A stretch of 64,000 bases of DNA, taken from assembly GCA_949316235.1 (NCBI GenBank), contig OX438742.1:7720815-7784814 (forward strand), given 5' to 3'. The notes under the pieces were generated by a model. That model did no database searches and was not told the origin of the DNA. It was given only the letters and a program-made list of their open reading frames with translations. Made by a program: the position numbers and the translations under genes. This document shows positions 21,868 through 32,449 of the stretch, piece by piece (the stretch's first letter is position 1; the number at the start of each line of letters is the position of its first letter). The DNA comes from Oegoconia quadripuncta (Eukaryota; Arthropoda; Insecta; Lepidoptera; Autostichidae).

Positions 21868-21945
21868 TGTGCAGTGGTGTTGTGGCCTCGCACAGCGGGT
21901 GTCGAGCAACGGACCCGGCTTCGATTCCCAGTCGGAACAATGTAG
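21868..21945 (+). mobile_element. tRNA-like SINE head of a further family (doubtful)
   Basis: 'gttgtggcctcgcacagcgg' and 'cccggcttcgattcccagtc' resemble boxes A and B at suitable spacing. No core of SINE-A, B, C or D follows. A short ATAGAT repeat array comes after it (21995-22062). Confidence 0.4.
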
Positions 21946-21994
21946 ACAAGGGATCTGGCGGCTGTTGTTAGCTTCGTATTAGCATTAGTTTTAA

Positions 21995-22062
21995 ATATAT
22001 AGATATTTCTGTCTATAGATATAGATGTCATAGATATAGATGTCATAGATATAGATATGTCT
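21995..22062. repeat. ATAGATGTC short tandem repeat
   Basis: 'tagatatagatgtca' repeats at 22016-22047, with imperfect copies on both sides. Confidence 0.75.
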
Positions 22063-22077
22063 AGGTCGAGGTCAAAG

Positions 22078-22270
22078 TCAAGTTAAAAATGCTTTATTTT
22101 GTAGGTACACAGAGTACACTTAAAATAGTCAATTTTACATTTTTTAAGCTACCGCTTGTTCAAAATGCAATTTTCCCCTGAGAAGAACAAGCAAGAAACG
22201 CGCAAAGCGAACCACCTGACTATGTCCAGGGATGATTATCATCTATATAGTCTGATATTTTATAATATGA
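22078..22270 (-). mobile_element. LINE-2 3' UTR fragment
   Basis: 'aaaatgctttattttgtagg' is the reversed polyadenylation region. 'tgagaagaacaagcaagaaa' is the reverse complement of the UTR block near 9690. 'tattttataatatgatttg' falls where the coding end would be. It is diverged from the 9.3-kb copy. Confidence 0.65.
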
Positions 22271-22299
22271 TTTGTTAATAACTTTCTGTCTAGGTCCTA

Positions 22300-22440
22300 T
22301 TAAAGGATAGGACGAGTATTATTCCACGTCCTAATCTATCTACCAATCAAATTTCATCCAAATCCATCCAGCCGTTAAAGCGTGGAGGGGTAACAACCAC
22401 ACATATACATAAACTTTCGTATTTATGTTATGAACCGGAT
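22300..22440 (+). repeat. R4-like repeat fragment
   Basis: 'ccaatcaaatttcatccaaa', 'tccatccagccgttaaagcg' and 'cataaactttcgtatttat' match the second half of the insect repeat type labelled R4 ('aatccgtt..', then '..aactttcgcatttat'). Confidence 0.55.
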
Positions 22441-24414
22441 CTAATTAATATTTTGTGCTATCTGTTTAGTACAAATCAGTAATCTTAATTCCTTTTGTCA
22501 TTTGTGTAGTTCTTCTTTTGATCTTTGTCTTCCTTCGTTCTCTTTGACATTTTTCACCATAATAAACTTAATATTGAACAATAAATCACTAAACTCACAC
22601 AGAATAACGCTTTTTCGAACGCAGCAAAATGATTTTTTTTTTGTTTCATTCTCTCCTCTAGGAGAAGGCAAAGGGATCTAGCCCATAACAGCCATGTCTT
22701 ATTTCTCTTAATTCTTCAGTTTGTAAGTCAGTCTCAGTCAAAACAAGTAATTCATCGTATACTTGGCGTATACAGAGTCTAGTCACAGTCAAGTCATTCT
22801 TTAGTAAAGTGGCAGAATGCTTTACAAAAGATTTTGGCGGCTTCTTGAGAGAACCTGAAAGCTCCGTTACGCACTTTAATTTACACTACCCTTCACTTGT
22901 ACACCATCACTAACGTTTGCTGCACAATATTCTGCCATTATTAAGCTTCAAAAGTTAGAATGCACAAATTATAAGAATTATAAAGGAAAGTGCTACTTCA
23001 CTCGCCGAGTTCCCGCCAAAAAGCCCCGCAGCAAAATGAATGGCATTTTTTCAGTTTGACAGCTAGAGTGGTGGTATCAAATCAAAATTGAGAAAATGCG
23101 GTAGCGGCACATCAACAAAGTGGATATTCGACAAAAAAGCGGAATTTAACGTTTACATCGAGTTTTCTCTCACAATTTCGTACGCTTATAGATGCTATTT
23201 TAACTGTTTATTTGTACAGTGACAAATGAAAATGTAAAGGGTTGTTGTGGCAGATTTGAAAAAAAAGCGGAACTGCGTAATTTAAAAGCGGATCCATTGT
23301 CACGAAGGCGGTACGTCTGGCAACACTGGCTCCTACCTTGTTTTTTTTTTGGTTCTGATATAACGCGTTTCTAGCGAGGTACTAGGTACTCGGTTATCTT
23401 GGACTAAGTAGGAAAATAATTATAATACTTAATAGCCTATTTTCAATATACATACTTAATATAATATAAGTACTTGATATTTTCTAACAAACGTCGTCCT
23501 GAAGGAAATTATTTGCGGCCCGAAGCGACGGGCCTCGAAGCGAAGGAACATGACTGATAAACCTCAAATATTATAGCCGCTATTAGCTGATTTTATTTAG
23601 ACACAGAACTGACAAATTATGACATTTATTTAAATCTACCTATATTTAATTAGTATTACATGCTTAATAGATTTACATTGGACGAACATACCAAGTACTG
23701 GGTATAGCACTGATCTGATTTATTTACAGTAAATAACTAGAAATTGTACAGTTACTTTTTAAATTAGCAATGATTATATAAAAAGAAATTTCCTCCCCTA
23801 AAATGTTCAATATAGAATGAGAATATTATTCAAATCTATCGTACAAATATTCATACATCACGTATCATCAGGTACGTATCAAAATTCGAAACGACTGTGA
23901 AAGTATATCTTTTCAAACGAAAAGAAATATTTTTATCAAAATCGGTTCATACGAGTGACTAGCGAAGACATCGCGGAACAAGCCCATAAAAAATTCGACT
24001 TGAAAACTGAGAGTCGAGTTTTTTTCTGATTAAAAAGTTATCTGTTAGATAATTATGCTCATTTGTCATCATTAAAGTCCAATTCCAAAATTATTTATAT
24101 AAGTATTATGTTAATGTAAGCGGCGATAAGGTTTTAAATCAAAATAAAGTGTAAACACATGCAGGTATACACATTGCAGGCCATTTTACAAACCACATTC
24201 AAACTGTGAGCTGGCAAAATAATACGATTTCTCGCTTCATCTGACCTATAGTGCGGATTTACCTTCACAATTCACGTCCAACACACCGTATATTGTCTGT
24301 GGCCAATTTTATAGGATATCTATATTTGGCTTCGAACGCGTTTTATAATTCTCTGGAGTTAAAAATGACTGAAAATAGTTTTAATAAAATAATTAATACT
24401 AATGTAATAATGTC
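22441..24414. other. Single-copy stretch, no gene seen
   Basis: Ordinary AT-rich sequence. At 22990-23335 four short 'aagcgg' strings recur. A GC-rich 'ggcccgaagcgacgggcctc' lies at 23518. A fragment '..aaaatcggttcatacga' near 23938 resembles the ends of common insect repeats. Confidence 0.4.
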
Positions 24415-24660
24415 AGACATTAAGTGCAGTGTAGTTTCGGCACGTGAATAGAATAGAGCCAAGCCTTCTCTTTCCGTGGGTTTCGTAAAAGGCGACTGTG
24501 GGACTTTACACGCACGTTTTAACGGCGATGAGCTTACTCCCTGTCACGTGTGCATTTCAGTAAATGTAAGCATTAAACTGTTAATATTTGGAACACCCAA
24601 ACACTTGGCTTTGGGGTATCTCTGACCACTACATTTGGAATAAAGGTCGTGGAGGTATTA
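24415..24660 (+). repeat. R1 dispersed repeat copy
   Basis: 'gtgcagtgtagtttcggcac', 'cttctctttccgtgggtttc', 'taaaaggcgactgtgggact' and 'ggtatctctgaccactaca'. It is more diverged than the 3.7- and 7.5-kb copies and lacks the ATGT tail. Confidence 0.65.
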
Positions 24661-25877
24661 TACATACCAATTTTACCAATTACTTACCTGGGGGCCAATC
24701 GCGCTAAGTTTGAATGATAATACCAAAACTAAACCATAAGCAAAACGTTACGAATGCGCATTTCTTATCATGCTAATCATTTCAGAGGAAATTAGGCTAG
24801 CATTGGTTTTACTACGGTAACATCTACGATTTCGTTCAGAATAAATAGTGCGATACAATTTTTTATATCGCCTTCAACTTTCGAACTAAAATTTGTCGAT
24901 TCCACAGTTCTTCGAAAATTTCCGATCCAGTTTCCATTCGATCGATTGTAATTCGAGCTATTCGAGCCCTGATTTACTCGGATATCGAATACTCGCGGGA
25001 TAAAGCTATACCACGCAGGCGATGCCGCGGGCGGTAAAGTAGTCTTAATTATCAAAAACTGCACTCAAATCGGAACGCATTGAGACTTGATACACACACA
25101 CATACACAACGTCGTCAAACACATAGTACCCATTTTACGTCGGGGGTTATTTTTTTTATATTTGCACGCTCCAATGTCAGCATATTTTGAACGGGACTTT
25201 CTTTTTTATGTCATGTAATGTATTTACCCCAAATCCAGCAAATGAAGAATTTCATTTTATTAAAAATTAATACATCTGATTTCATATATTTTGTAGCACT
25301 AAAATCTGTGACTAATAAAATTTATGCGCATGAAAATGTTCACAGTTTAAAAAAGCTTCTCTTTACTTACACGCTGCATAATAATTTCAATCCGAGCGCC
25401 GAGTCTATTATCTATGTAGCTCGTGTTAGCAGCAATGAAGGGTAGAAGGCTCTTGACTCACACAAATAAAAATATCAAGTGACTGTTTTGATTTTTCGAG
25501 TTGATTTGGAGAGCGAGAGAGAAACGTCGGTGCTGTATTGTTATGGGGTTGTTTGTTGGCCGCGTGTTTTGTTGTGTGTTTGTTAGTTTTGTTGCACATG
25601 GAGTGGTTGTGAGGTACTCGTTGTATTGTTAACATTGTCAAATAATATGTTTATATGTTATGTTGACAGATATTGAAGTAGTTTTAAGTGTCTCTCTTTG
25701 TCGGATTTAATGGTTTATGGCGCTAAAAGTCTCTTAATTTTATAGTGACTAATTTTGTTTTGGTATATTACTGTAAATATGTCCTTTAACATCGCCCTGT
25801 TTCCGCGGGTTGCTCGAGCGATCCGCTGATAACCTAACCCGTATCTTTCATACCAAAATACGCGGCTTGCACGGCTC
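24661..25877. other. Single-copy stretch with an R2 end
   Basis: At 25083-25151 a small R2 3' end reads 'acgtcgtcaaacacatagta' then 'cgtcgggggttatt'. The rest shows no repeat match and no gene. Confidence 0.5.
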
Positions 25878-25968
25878 TTTTTTTTATGAATAGCTGGATA
25901 CGCGTTTTACCTCAATCTCACCTGATGCAGTGACGATGTGGCCCAAGAGGAAGCACGCGTGTGTGCAT
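25878..25968 (-). mobile_element. LINE-1 3' end fragment, very short
   Basis: 'tgaatagctggatacgcgtt' and 'cctcaatctcacctgatgca' followed by 'gtgacgatgtggcccaagag' are the reversed LINE-1 tail. About 90 bp remain. Confidence 0.65.
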
Positions 25969-26038
25969 ATCTGGAAATTTCGTGCGATGTTGTTTCAAGC
26001 ACTTTAGAACAATTTGGAGATAAAAGTTATAGACACAT

Positions 26039-26221
26039 TATAACCGCCTCCGTGGCTCAATGTAAACAACATTGGGTTTACGTTTTGGAGGTCGCGGGTT
26101 CGATCCCCAGCGGGGTACATATTTAGTACTCGGTTTGGATGGTAGTAAATGTCCGCCTGGCTAGCTACCACCATTTGATTGAGGTCAAGTGCTAAACCGT
26201 TGTGGATGAAAATAAAAATAA
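26039..26221 (+). mobile_element. SINE-D, internally deleted
   Basis: Complete head from 'ataaccgcctccgtggctca' (box A) through 'gcgggttcgatccccagc' (box B). It then passes 'ggctagctaccaccat' and jumps to 'tgattgaggtcaagtgctaa' and the 3' end. The 'ctgccgccaagcagcaatg' middle is missing. Confidence 0.85.
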
Positions 26222-26510
26222 ATACATACATACATTACATCACGTCCTCTATCCCAAATAGGGTGATTAGAGATATACCAAATAGCGTTTGGGTGTCCCA
26301 AACATTAAAAATTTAATACTTGAAACAACATCCAAGTTTCACTCTTGCAAATATACGGAAATGCACACGTGACAGGGTATGGTATCGCTTTTAAAACGTG
26401 TAAAATATAGATGTTTTTTGCGGAAAGTCGCATAGTCGCATTTTACAACACCGACGGGAAGAGCCGGGTTGATTCTATTCTTTTGACGTGCCGCAAAAAG
26501 TTATAATATT
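26222..26510 (-). repeat. R1 dispersed repeat copy abutting SINE-D
   Basis: The left end 'acatacatacatt' is the reversed ATGT tail. Then come 'ccaaatagggtgattagaga', 'acgtgacagggtatgg' and 'gttgattctattcttttgac'. The tail touches the 3' end of SINE-D head-on. Confidence 0.75.
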
Positions 26511-26906
26511 AAAAAGAGCATTTTAATTTCTGCCTTTTATAAATTGTGTACAAGAAACTCCAATCCTATTTTATTATAAAACAAGAGTAGTTAGATGCTG
26601 TGGGAAAGTCTTTTTAGCAACGGCAAAGGGAAATTTCTCACAAGGCGGGTGAATGCCTGCATGGGGGCCGCGAACTGGTCCAACAGCCAATCGTTGGCTC
26701 CAGTATATATTACCACTTGAGATAGAAAACTTCGTTACCTCGTTCTATGCACGATGCACGAGTGAAGTACCAACATTGTGTGGTTTAACGTACCGTCACA
26801 AGATGATCAAATATCACCTTCATTGAGGTCTTAGTTGATGCTATTTCCAGGGCCCATTCCAGAAAACTATAATTTACAATTCTATATGCAATGCGTATTC
26901 AATTTT
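26511..26906. other. Single-copy spacer
   Basis: No repeat match and no gene. A modest GC-richer patch lies at 26620-26700. Confidence 0.4.
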
Positions 26907-27152
26907 GACGACCGGTTGGGGTAGTGGATAGTGACCCTGTCAGCGAAACCAACGGTTGCGGGTTCGAATCCCGCGAGGGGTAAATGTTTGTGTGATGAAT
27001 ACGAAGATTTATTCCCGAGTCATGGATGTTTATATAAATATTTACGTATGTTTATCCGTTATCTAGTCCGTTATCTAGTATCCATAGCACAAGCTTTGCT
27101 TAGTTTGGAGCTAGATGATTGGTGTAAGTGTCCAAAATATAAAAAAAAAAAA
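26907..27152 (+). mobile_element. SINE-B, first part of composite block 1
   Basis: Well preserved: 'gacgaccggttggggtagtg' (box A region), 'ttgcgggttcgaatcccgcg' (box B), core 'gtgatgaatacgaagatt' and end 'ggtgtaagtgtccaaaatat' with an A run. A 'ccgttatctagt' duplication sits at 27055-27079. Confidence 0.9.
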
Positions 27153-27428
27153 ATAGCCAATATGATAATTGCTGGACTAGCATAACTTTTACGGAAGGTT
27201 TCAAATCTTGTCTTTTTAACCCCCGACGAAAGACGACGGGTGTTGTGTGGTTAACGGAGTTGTGTGTGGCCAGTCTTTGTCCATAGGTACCTGAATAATG
27301 CATGCAATTTATTGTGGTTTTTGTTACATTAAGGACTAAACGAGGAAACCAGTTCTTAGCCTTTTTTGTTGAAAATCGGTTGAGCAGTTTCAAAGATATT
27401 TAGCTTTTAACACATTTTTGTCGTCACA
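27153..27428 (-). repeat. R2 element joining SINE-B and SINE-C (block 1)
   Basis: Plus-strand landmarks are 'gctggactagcataactttt', 'acccccgacgaaagacgacg', 'ggactaaacgaggaaaccag' and 'aatcggttgagcagtttcaa'. Reversed, it runs in R2 order to the 'cgtcgggggtta' end. A 97-codon minus-strand frame (27100-27393) recurs almost unchanged in block 2 at 30727. It has no known motifs. Confidence 0.75.
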
Positions 27429-27727
27429 CAAGAGCGCCGATGGCTCAGCAGTTAAGACGCGGTCTCTCAATTTGGGAGGTCCGGGTTCGATTCCCAGGCT
27501 GGCCATGTACCAATGAGTTTTTAGATTTAATTTAATTACTTATGTGCATTTATCCGACTGCTCTTAAACGGTGAAGGAAAACATCGTGAAGAAACCTGCT
27601 TGCCTGGCAAATAAAAATTGTAAGGCATGTCAAGTCCCCAACCCGCATTGGGCCAGCGTGATGGATGATACTCATCATTATAAGAGGAAAGGCCTATATC
27701 CCTGCAGTGGGATGTTACGGGCTGAGT
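27429..27727 (+). mobile_element. SINE-C, last part of composite block 1
   Basis: The head 'gagcgccgatggctcagcag' with box B 'ggttcgattcccagg' is followed by 'cttaaacggtgaaggaaaac' and 'gggccagcgtgatggatg'. The tail is 'ggcctatatccctgcagtgg'. It adjoins R2 with the same junction as in the inverted copy. Confidence 0.88.
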
Positions 27728-27789
27728 TTGGTTTGTGTATTTCGTTGATAGTATTTCGAGGGCTTTATTTTTTTAAATGTTTAATGTTT

Positions 27790-27912
27790 GATGGTAATCA
27801 ATTAAGCTGTTTCAAAGATATTTAGTTTTTAAGACTATCTTTTGGTCTAGTTCTATCTGGATGAAATACCTTATCATTTGTACAATCAATGTCGTCGGGG
27901 GTTTTCTGAATT
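27790..27912 (-). repeat. R2 5' section fragment
   Basis: Reversed it reads 'aaaacccccgacgacattga', 'gaactagaccaaaagatagt' and 'aaactaaatatctttgaaac', matching 9105-9255. It shows that R2 carries 'ccccgacga' near both ends. Confidence 0.6.
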
Positions 27913-28215
27913 TATACTTACCTGAATGTACTATGGTCCACACTGAGAAAATTAACGGTACATGATTGGCCCGAGGTCACATGGCTATCTTAACGGTGAT
28001 ACACATACGTAATAATTTCATTTCATAAGGTTTCTCACTCAAGTGGCGCTAAGTTGCCGTGCAGGGATTAATTGTACTTGAAAGTTTACAGTTATGTGAC
28101 ATGAGTCCCAGTAAGTATTGCTGTGATGTAAGTATATATGCAAATTCATTATACATCTTTAAAAGTCATCCAAATTATGAATAATAATAGCAATATCTAC
28201 GTAAACATTAGCGCT
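27913..28215. other. Single-copy spacer between inverted blocks
   Basis: Nothing recognised. It leads into the GC-rich island at 28216. Confidence 0.4.
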
Positions 28216-28515
28216 AGTCCTGTTGTGTTTCCTCATTCGCGTGAGAAAGCGGCCCTCCGAGTTGGCGACCCGCGCGGCGTCCCGCAGACCACCATTGTCA
28301 ATCCCTGGCTACCCCGGCCCGCAACCACTATTGTTTACCCCGGGGTTCTGCCGGGTGTTTATTTGCAAACACACTGCGTGACCCCCCGCTGCGCGCGACC
28401 CCCTCGCGGTGATATCGCAATTTGTTACGATTTTTGTAACACGATACTTGCCCATGCGCATTGCGCAGCTATGTTTCCTACTTCCGCGTCGCTGGGGGCG
28501 TGTTTGTTGCTTGTA
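28216..28515. promoter_or_regulatory. GC-rich island of unknown role
   Basis: About 300 bp with clearly raised GC, including 'gacccgcgcggcgtcccgca' and 'gaccccccgctgcgcgcgac'. A duplicated 'accac(c/t)attgt' unit occurs at about 28290 and 28325. A 126-codon frame (28138-28518, plus) is open through it, but its composition follows the GC content and it has no known motif. It could be a promoter-like island, a conserved non-coding element or an unseen exon. Confidence 0.35.
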
Positions 28516-29560
28516 TAGGGGTTTGCTACTGTTGCAAAATGAACATTATTCCCGTAATTCTCACGGGGTGATACCTCTGTAATTTTGTAGTGAAGACTTT
28601 ATCTACAGTTTCCTTTGCTTTGTAATTTTGTGATTGGGACTGTTTACTGCAGGGGCCGTTACATTTTTCCTGTAGTTTTACCAGATTATACTTGCTATTT
28701 CGGTACAAGATAAGGGCTTTTTGCGGCAATCCGGCGAGTGATCGTCGCCTTTTGGTGCTTAATAATGCCAAAATATTGTGGAGTACGAGCAAAAGTTTTG
28801 GTAAATGTAGGCATATGATTGACCTTTCATGTTCCCATATAAGAATCCGTCAATATAATCCGTAAGGCATTTAATGATAACTTATAAATAAAAGTTTCGG
28901 ACCAACTATTTAGTCCCTAGTTGTGTACTAGGATAATATAAGGGATAAAGATACATAAATATAATAAATATCCTTTACTCCTAGCGAGATTTGAGGAATT
29001 GCAACCATTGATTTCGACGACAGCATCATAACCCACTAAAGCGATCGGGTGCTGTCATAGGTCGCCGGGAACATAGAACTTTCCAGAATAATAAGCCATT
29101 CTGAACGACGTGAAAATAGAAAGACAAACAAATATACTTTCGTAGACATAATTTGCAATTTATCAATATTAAATTTAATGACCAGTGTACGGGAAAAAAC
29201 AGAAAACACGACGTTCAAACAAATGTCTAATCTACGGCCATATTTTAATTTAGAAAGTCGCGAATCTTTTTATATGTGCGCTTTGACCAATATTTTACAA
29301 TTTAACGATTATTTTACAAGGTTGATTTTTACGATTGACAGTTCGACAGGTCGGCCCGACCTTCCGCTTCCATTAGGCCGGCCTTAAATCAAGAACCTCG
29401 ATTCGCTATCTGACGGACATAAAAAAATATAAAATTGTGGTTGATAGTTTTATTTTTCACTTATATTTTATTTTGAAAGGCTTTCATCGTTATCGCGACG
29501 ACACGGCAGTAAAATTGTAAAACGGTAGGAAACAAACAGAGGAATAAAATGTATACATTT
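28516..29560. other. Single-copy stretch, no gene seen
   Basis: Short frames only. 'gagtacgagcaaaagttttg' near 28780 loosely resembles the TIR-3 terminus, but no partner end was found. Confidence 0.4.
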
Positions 29561-30410
29561 AGATAAGTTCGGATGGCGATTGTAAATATTTGAATGACAC
29601 GATTCGTCGGGCCTCGACGAGTATTTGATGCGTTTACGACCCGGCGGGAAAGATCTGTAGGCGCAGGAGTTGGCTATATAAATAGTTTATTTCTATAATA
29701 TTATATTTACTGTTGTCAATGGTACAATAATATTTTGTGGGAAAATGTCTGTTTATCTTTTGCGAGGTGGAGTAGATAATGGTCTAAACGGGACGAGGCG
29801 GACGGAAATTGTCGGCGCTGACGATATTGGATGGCTTCATAATGCTCATCACGGGTCTCTCTACTTTTATCGACTCGGATTCGGCTCGAGTCGAGTAGCT
29901 ATCACCACATGATTGGCCTTAAACAGTTTAACCCCGATCGGCCGTTGCGACACTGCTGTAATTTTGTGCAGCAGTCGCATCCTCCGAGCGGCCGATACGA
30001 CGTTTGTTTGGCTGTCGCAACCCCGAAGTTAATGTCGCCGCGGATTGGCAATAACGAAGTTTGAACATTAAGGATAAAAAAAAATTCGTCTATTTAACGA
30101 TATTATTTCTAAGTCGTACGAGTGTCTTGGTTTCCTCGACACTATCTAGTCAGGCCATATATTTCTTTTACAAACGCAAATCGCGAAGCAATGAAAAGTC
30201 GCTTCGGCTGTCGTGTCGATGTGGGCACTCGGCTGCTGTCCGTCGCCGTTCGGCCGTCGGCGTCGGTTTTCGGCGGTGTCGGAGACTTAATTATAGTGAC
30301 GAAGTTCGACTACTATCACCGCCCGTTTTCCCCGTTGGCCGCCTGTCGTGTCGCATCGTTCGAACCGAGCAGACTTTGCATACTAGTTATAAAGCTGCGT
30401 CGGATAGGCC
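29561..30410. promoter_or_regulatory. GC-raised single-copy region, candidate regulatory DNA
   Basis: Higher GC than surroundings, with CG-rich patches at 29600-29650, 29930-30055 and 30190-30370. An imperfect stem (ctgctg.../cagcag with matching tgcgac and cgca flanks) lies at 29945-29977. Two overlapping frames (124 and 144 codons) cross 30061-30556, but they share bases in different phases and run into the SINE-C, so neither is convincing. Confidence 0.35.
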
Positions 30411-30695
30411 GAAGCTTTATCCTTCCCTCTTATAATGAGGGAGTATGGGCCATAGTCCATCACGCTGGCCCAATGCGGGTTGGGGACTTTTCATGCCTTA
30501 GAATTTTTATTTCTCAGCATGCAGGTTTCCTCACGATGTATTCCTTCACCGTTTAAGAGCAATCGGTTAAATGCATATAAGTAATTAAATTAAATCTAAA
30601 AACTCATTGGTACATGGCCAGCCTGGGAATCGAACCCGGACCTCCCAAATTGAGAGACCGCGTCTTAACTGCTGAGCCATCGACGCTCTTGTGTG
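30411..30695 (-). mobile_element. SINE-C in composite block 2 (inverted)
   Basis: Reverse-strand SINE-C with head at the right ('gctgagccatcgacgctctt') and 'aatgcgggttggggactt' in the body. The tail differs from block 1: it keeps 'tatggcccatactccctcat', which block 1 lacks. Confidence 0.88.
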
Positions 30696-30972
30696 ACGAC
30701 AAAAATGTGTTAAAAGCTAAATATCTTTGAAACTGCTCAACCGATTTTCTACAAAAAAGGCTAAGAACTGGTTTCCTCGTTTAGTCCTTAATGTAACAAA
30801 AACCACAATAAATTGCATGCATTATTCAGATACCTATGGACAAAGACTGGCCACACACAACTCCGTTAACCACACAACACCCGTCGTCTTTCGTCGGGGG
30901 TTAAAAAGACAAGATTTGAAACCTTCCGTAAAAGTTATGCTAGTCCAGCAATTATCATATTGGCTATTTTTT
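30696..30972 (+). repeat. R2 element joining SINE-C and SINE-B (block 2)
   Basis: Near-identical reverse complement of 27153-27428, with the same junctions to both SINEs. 'gttaaaagctaaatatcttt' is at the left and 'cgtcgggggttaaaaagaca' on the right. The shared open frame differs from the block 1 version at about one residue over 80. Confidence 0.8.
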
Positions 30973-31087
30973 TTTTTATATTTCGGACACTTACACCAAT
31001 CATCTAGTTCCAAACTAAGCAAAGCTTGTGCTATGGATACTAGATAACGGATAAACATACATAAATATTTATATAAACATCCATGAC
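30973..31087 (-). mobile_element. SINE-B tail in composite block 2
   Basis: Holds the 3' half only ('cggacacttacaccaatcat' to 'aaacatccatgactc'). The tRNA head is replaced by a SINE-C head fragment at 31088. Confidence 0.85.
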
Positions 31088-31172
31088 TCTGGTACATGGT
31101 CTGCCTGGGAATTGGACCCGGACCTCCCAAATGAGAGACCGTGTCTTAACCGTTGAGCCACCAATTCTCTTG
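31088..31172 (-). mobile_element. SINE-C head fragment
   Basis: 'tggtacatggtctgcctggg', 'gacccggacctcccaaatga' and 'cttaaccgttgagccacc' are the reversed SINE-C head only. The join to SINE-B at 31087/31088 has no linker, suggesting deletion or recombination. Confidence 0.8.
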
Positions 31173-32449
31173 TATATTATATATGAACACAAAATTAAAT
31201 ATAAGAACTAGTGCAACGAATCAATGGTGCAATATAATCCTTGACAATTTCTAAATACAGGTATAACCAGTCACACTGAATAAGTTTCCATTGGGAAACT
31301 GCCCTGAGATGCTAAACGTCCTAAGAGCCCTAAAACATTAAACGATTAAATGTATACCTATCTATACTCTTCTTGCTGTTGGATCCATTAAGCAAAGCAA
31401 AACAACATATAATTAGCAATTTGCATCGGACCGGACCTCTAGATCTCTCACGAAATTCCATGAAAGTTGAGCACTAAATTCCTAGAAACGTTGCTTCAAT
31501 TAACACTCATAAACGACACTGTTATAATGTTCTCTTTGAATCACAATAAAAAGCAATAAACATCGCCCCGAGCATCGCTTGTAGTGTGCCATCGCTTTAT
31601 TGGGTGCCTTATTCAATTTAGAATGAAATTCCATGTAATTTTCAAACACTACGGGCTTAAAATTGCCGCCGTAAATAGTTTTGGCGAAATCGAGGATTTA
31701 ACTACTAGTCCAGTAAGCGAACGATTTTTACTTCCTATAATCTTAAAGTTATAATTTTTTGTACATAGATAGAGTAGGTACCTGCCAGTGATAGAATAAA
31801 AATGTTTTCTAACCAATCGGTAGCTTGATTTAGATATAATTTCGGTATTTGGCAGTGAAACATAGACAATTAGATTAAAATTAGCTCTGTGAATTTCATT
31901 GCGTCGCAGAACATACTTAGAACTATTAAAAAAAAATCGATCAATAACTTCTTTGTATTTATGAAAAATTTAGACAAATATTACGACTCAATAAACTTAT
32001 TTAGAAAATTTTGAAGTAACCATTCATTATCTCTTTAGAAAATTGTTTTGGGAGATCTTATATTGTCTTCTACAACGCAGTGAAGTTCGTAGTGGTAGTA
32101 ATTTAATTTTGTAGGTTTTATAACTAAATACCTATACTATACCTAAAGAAATTAAGTTACAGAATGGTTGGAAATCATTTTTATTATATAATTGATGGGT
32201 TCTTTATCTTTCTACAAAAACTCAGGAACTTTAAGATTAAAGGAAGTCACACTACAAAAATTATATATTTTTACAGGACCATACAGAATCGGAGTTTCTA
32301 TAATAATAAATATTTATTCGCCCACTTAAAAATTTACACCACTCAACACATAATTAATCATTATAGTTACAATATTTGCTAATTTATTTAAAACTCATTC
32401 AATACTTTATTCATATAAGCATACACACTAAACACAAACATACAAACAA
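31173..32449. other. Single-copy stretch, no gene seen
   Basis: AT-rich with no repeat match. 'gatagagtaggtacctgcc' and similar strings have no assignment. Confidence 0.45.

Noticed and set aside
28138..28518. 126-codon plus frame over the GC-rich island
   Set aside because: Composition follows the GC content and no domain is seen. It is kept only as a region of interest, not as a gene.
30061..30556. Two overlapping plus frames of 124 and 144 codons
   Set aside because: They share sequence in different phases, follow raised GC content, show no motif, and the longer one runs into a SINE-C.
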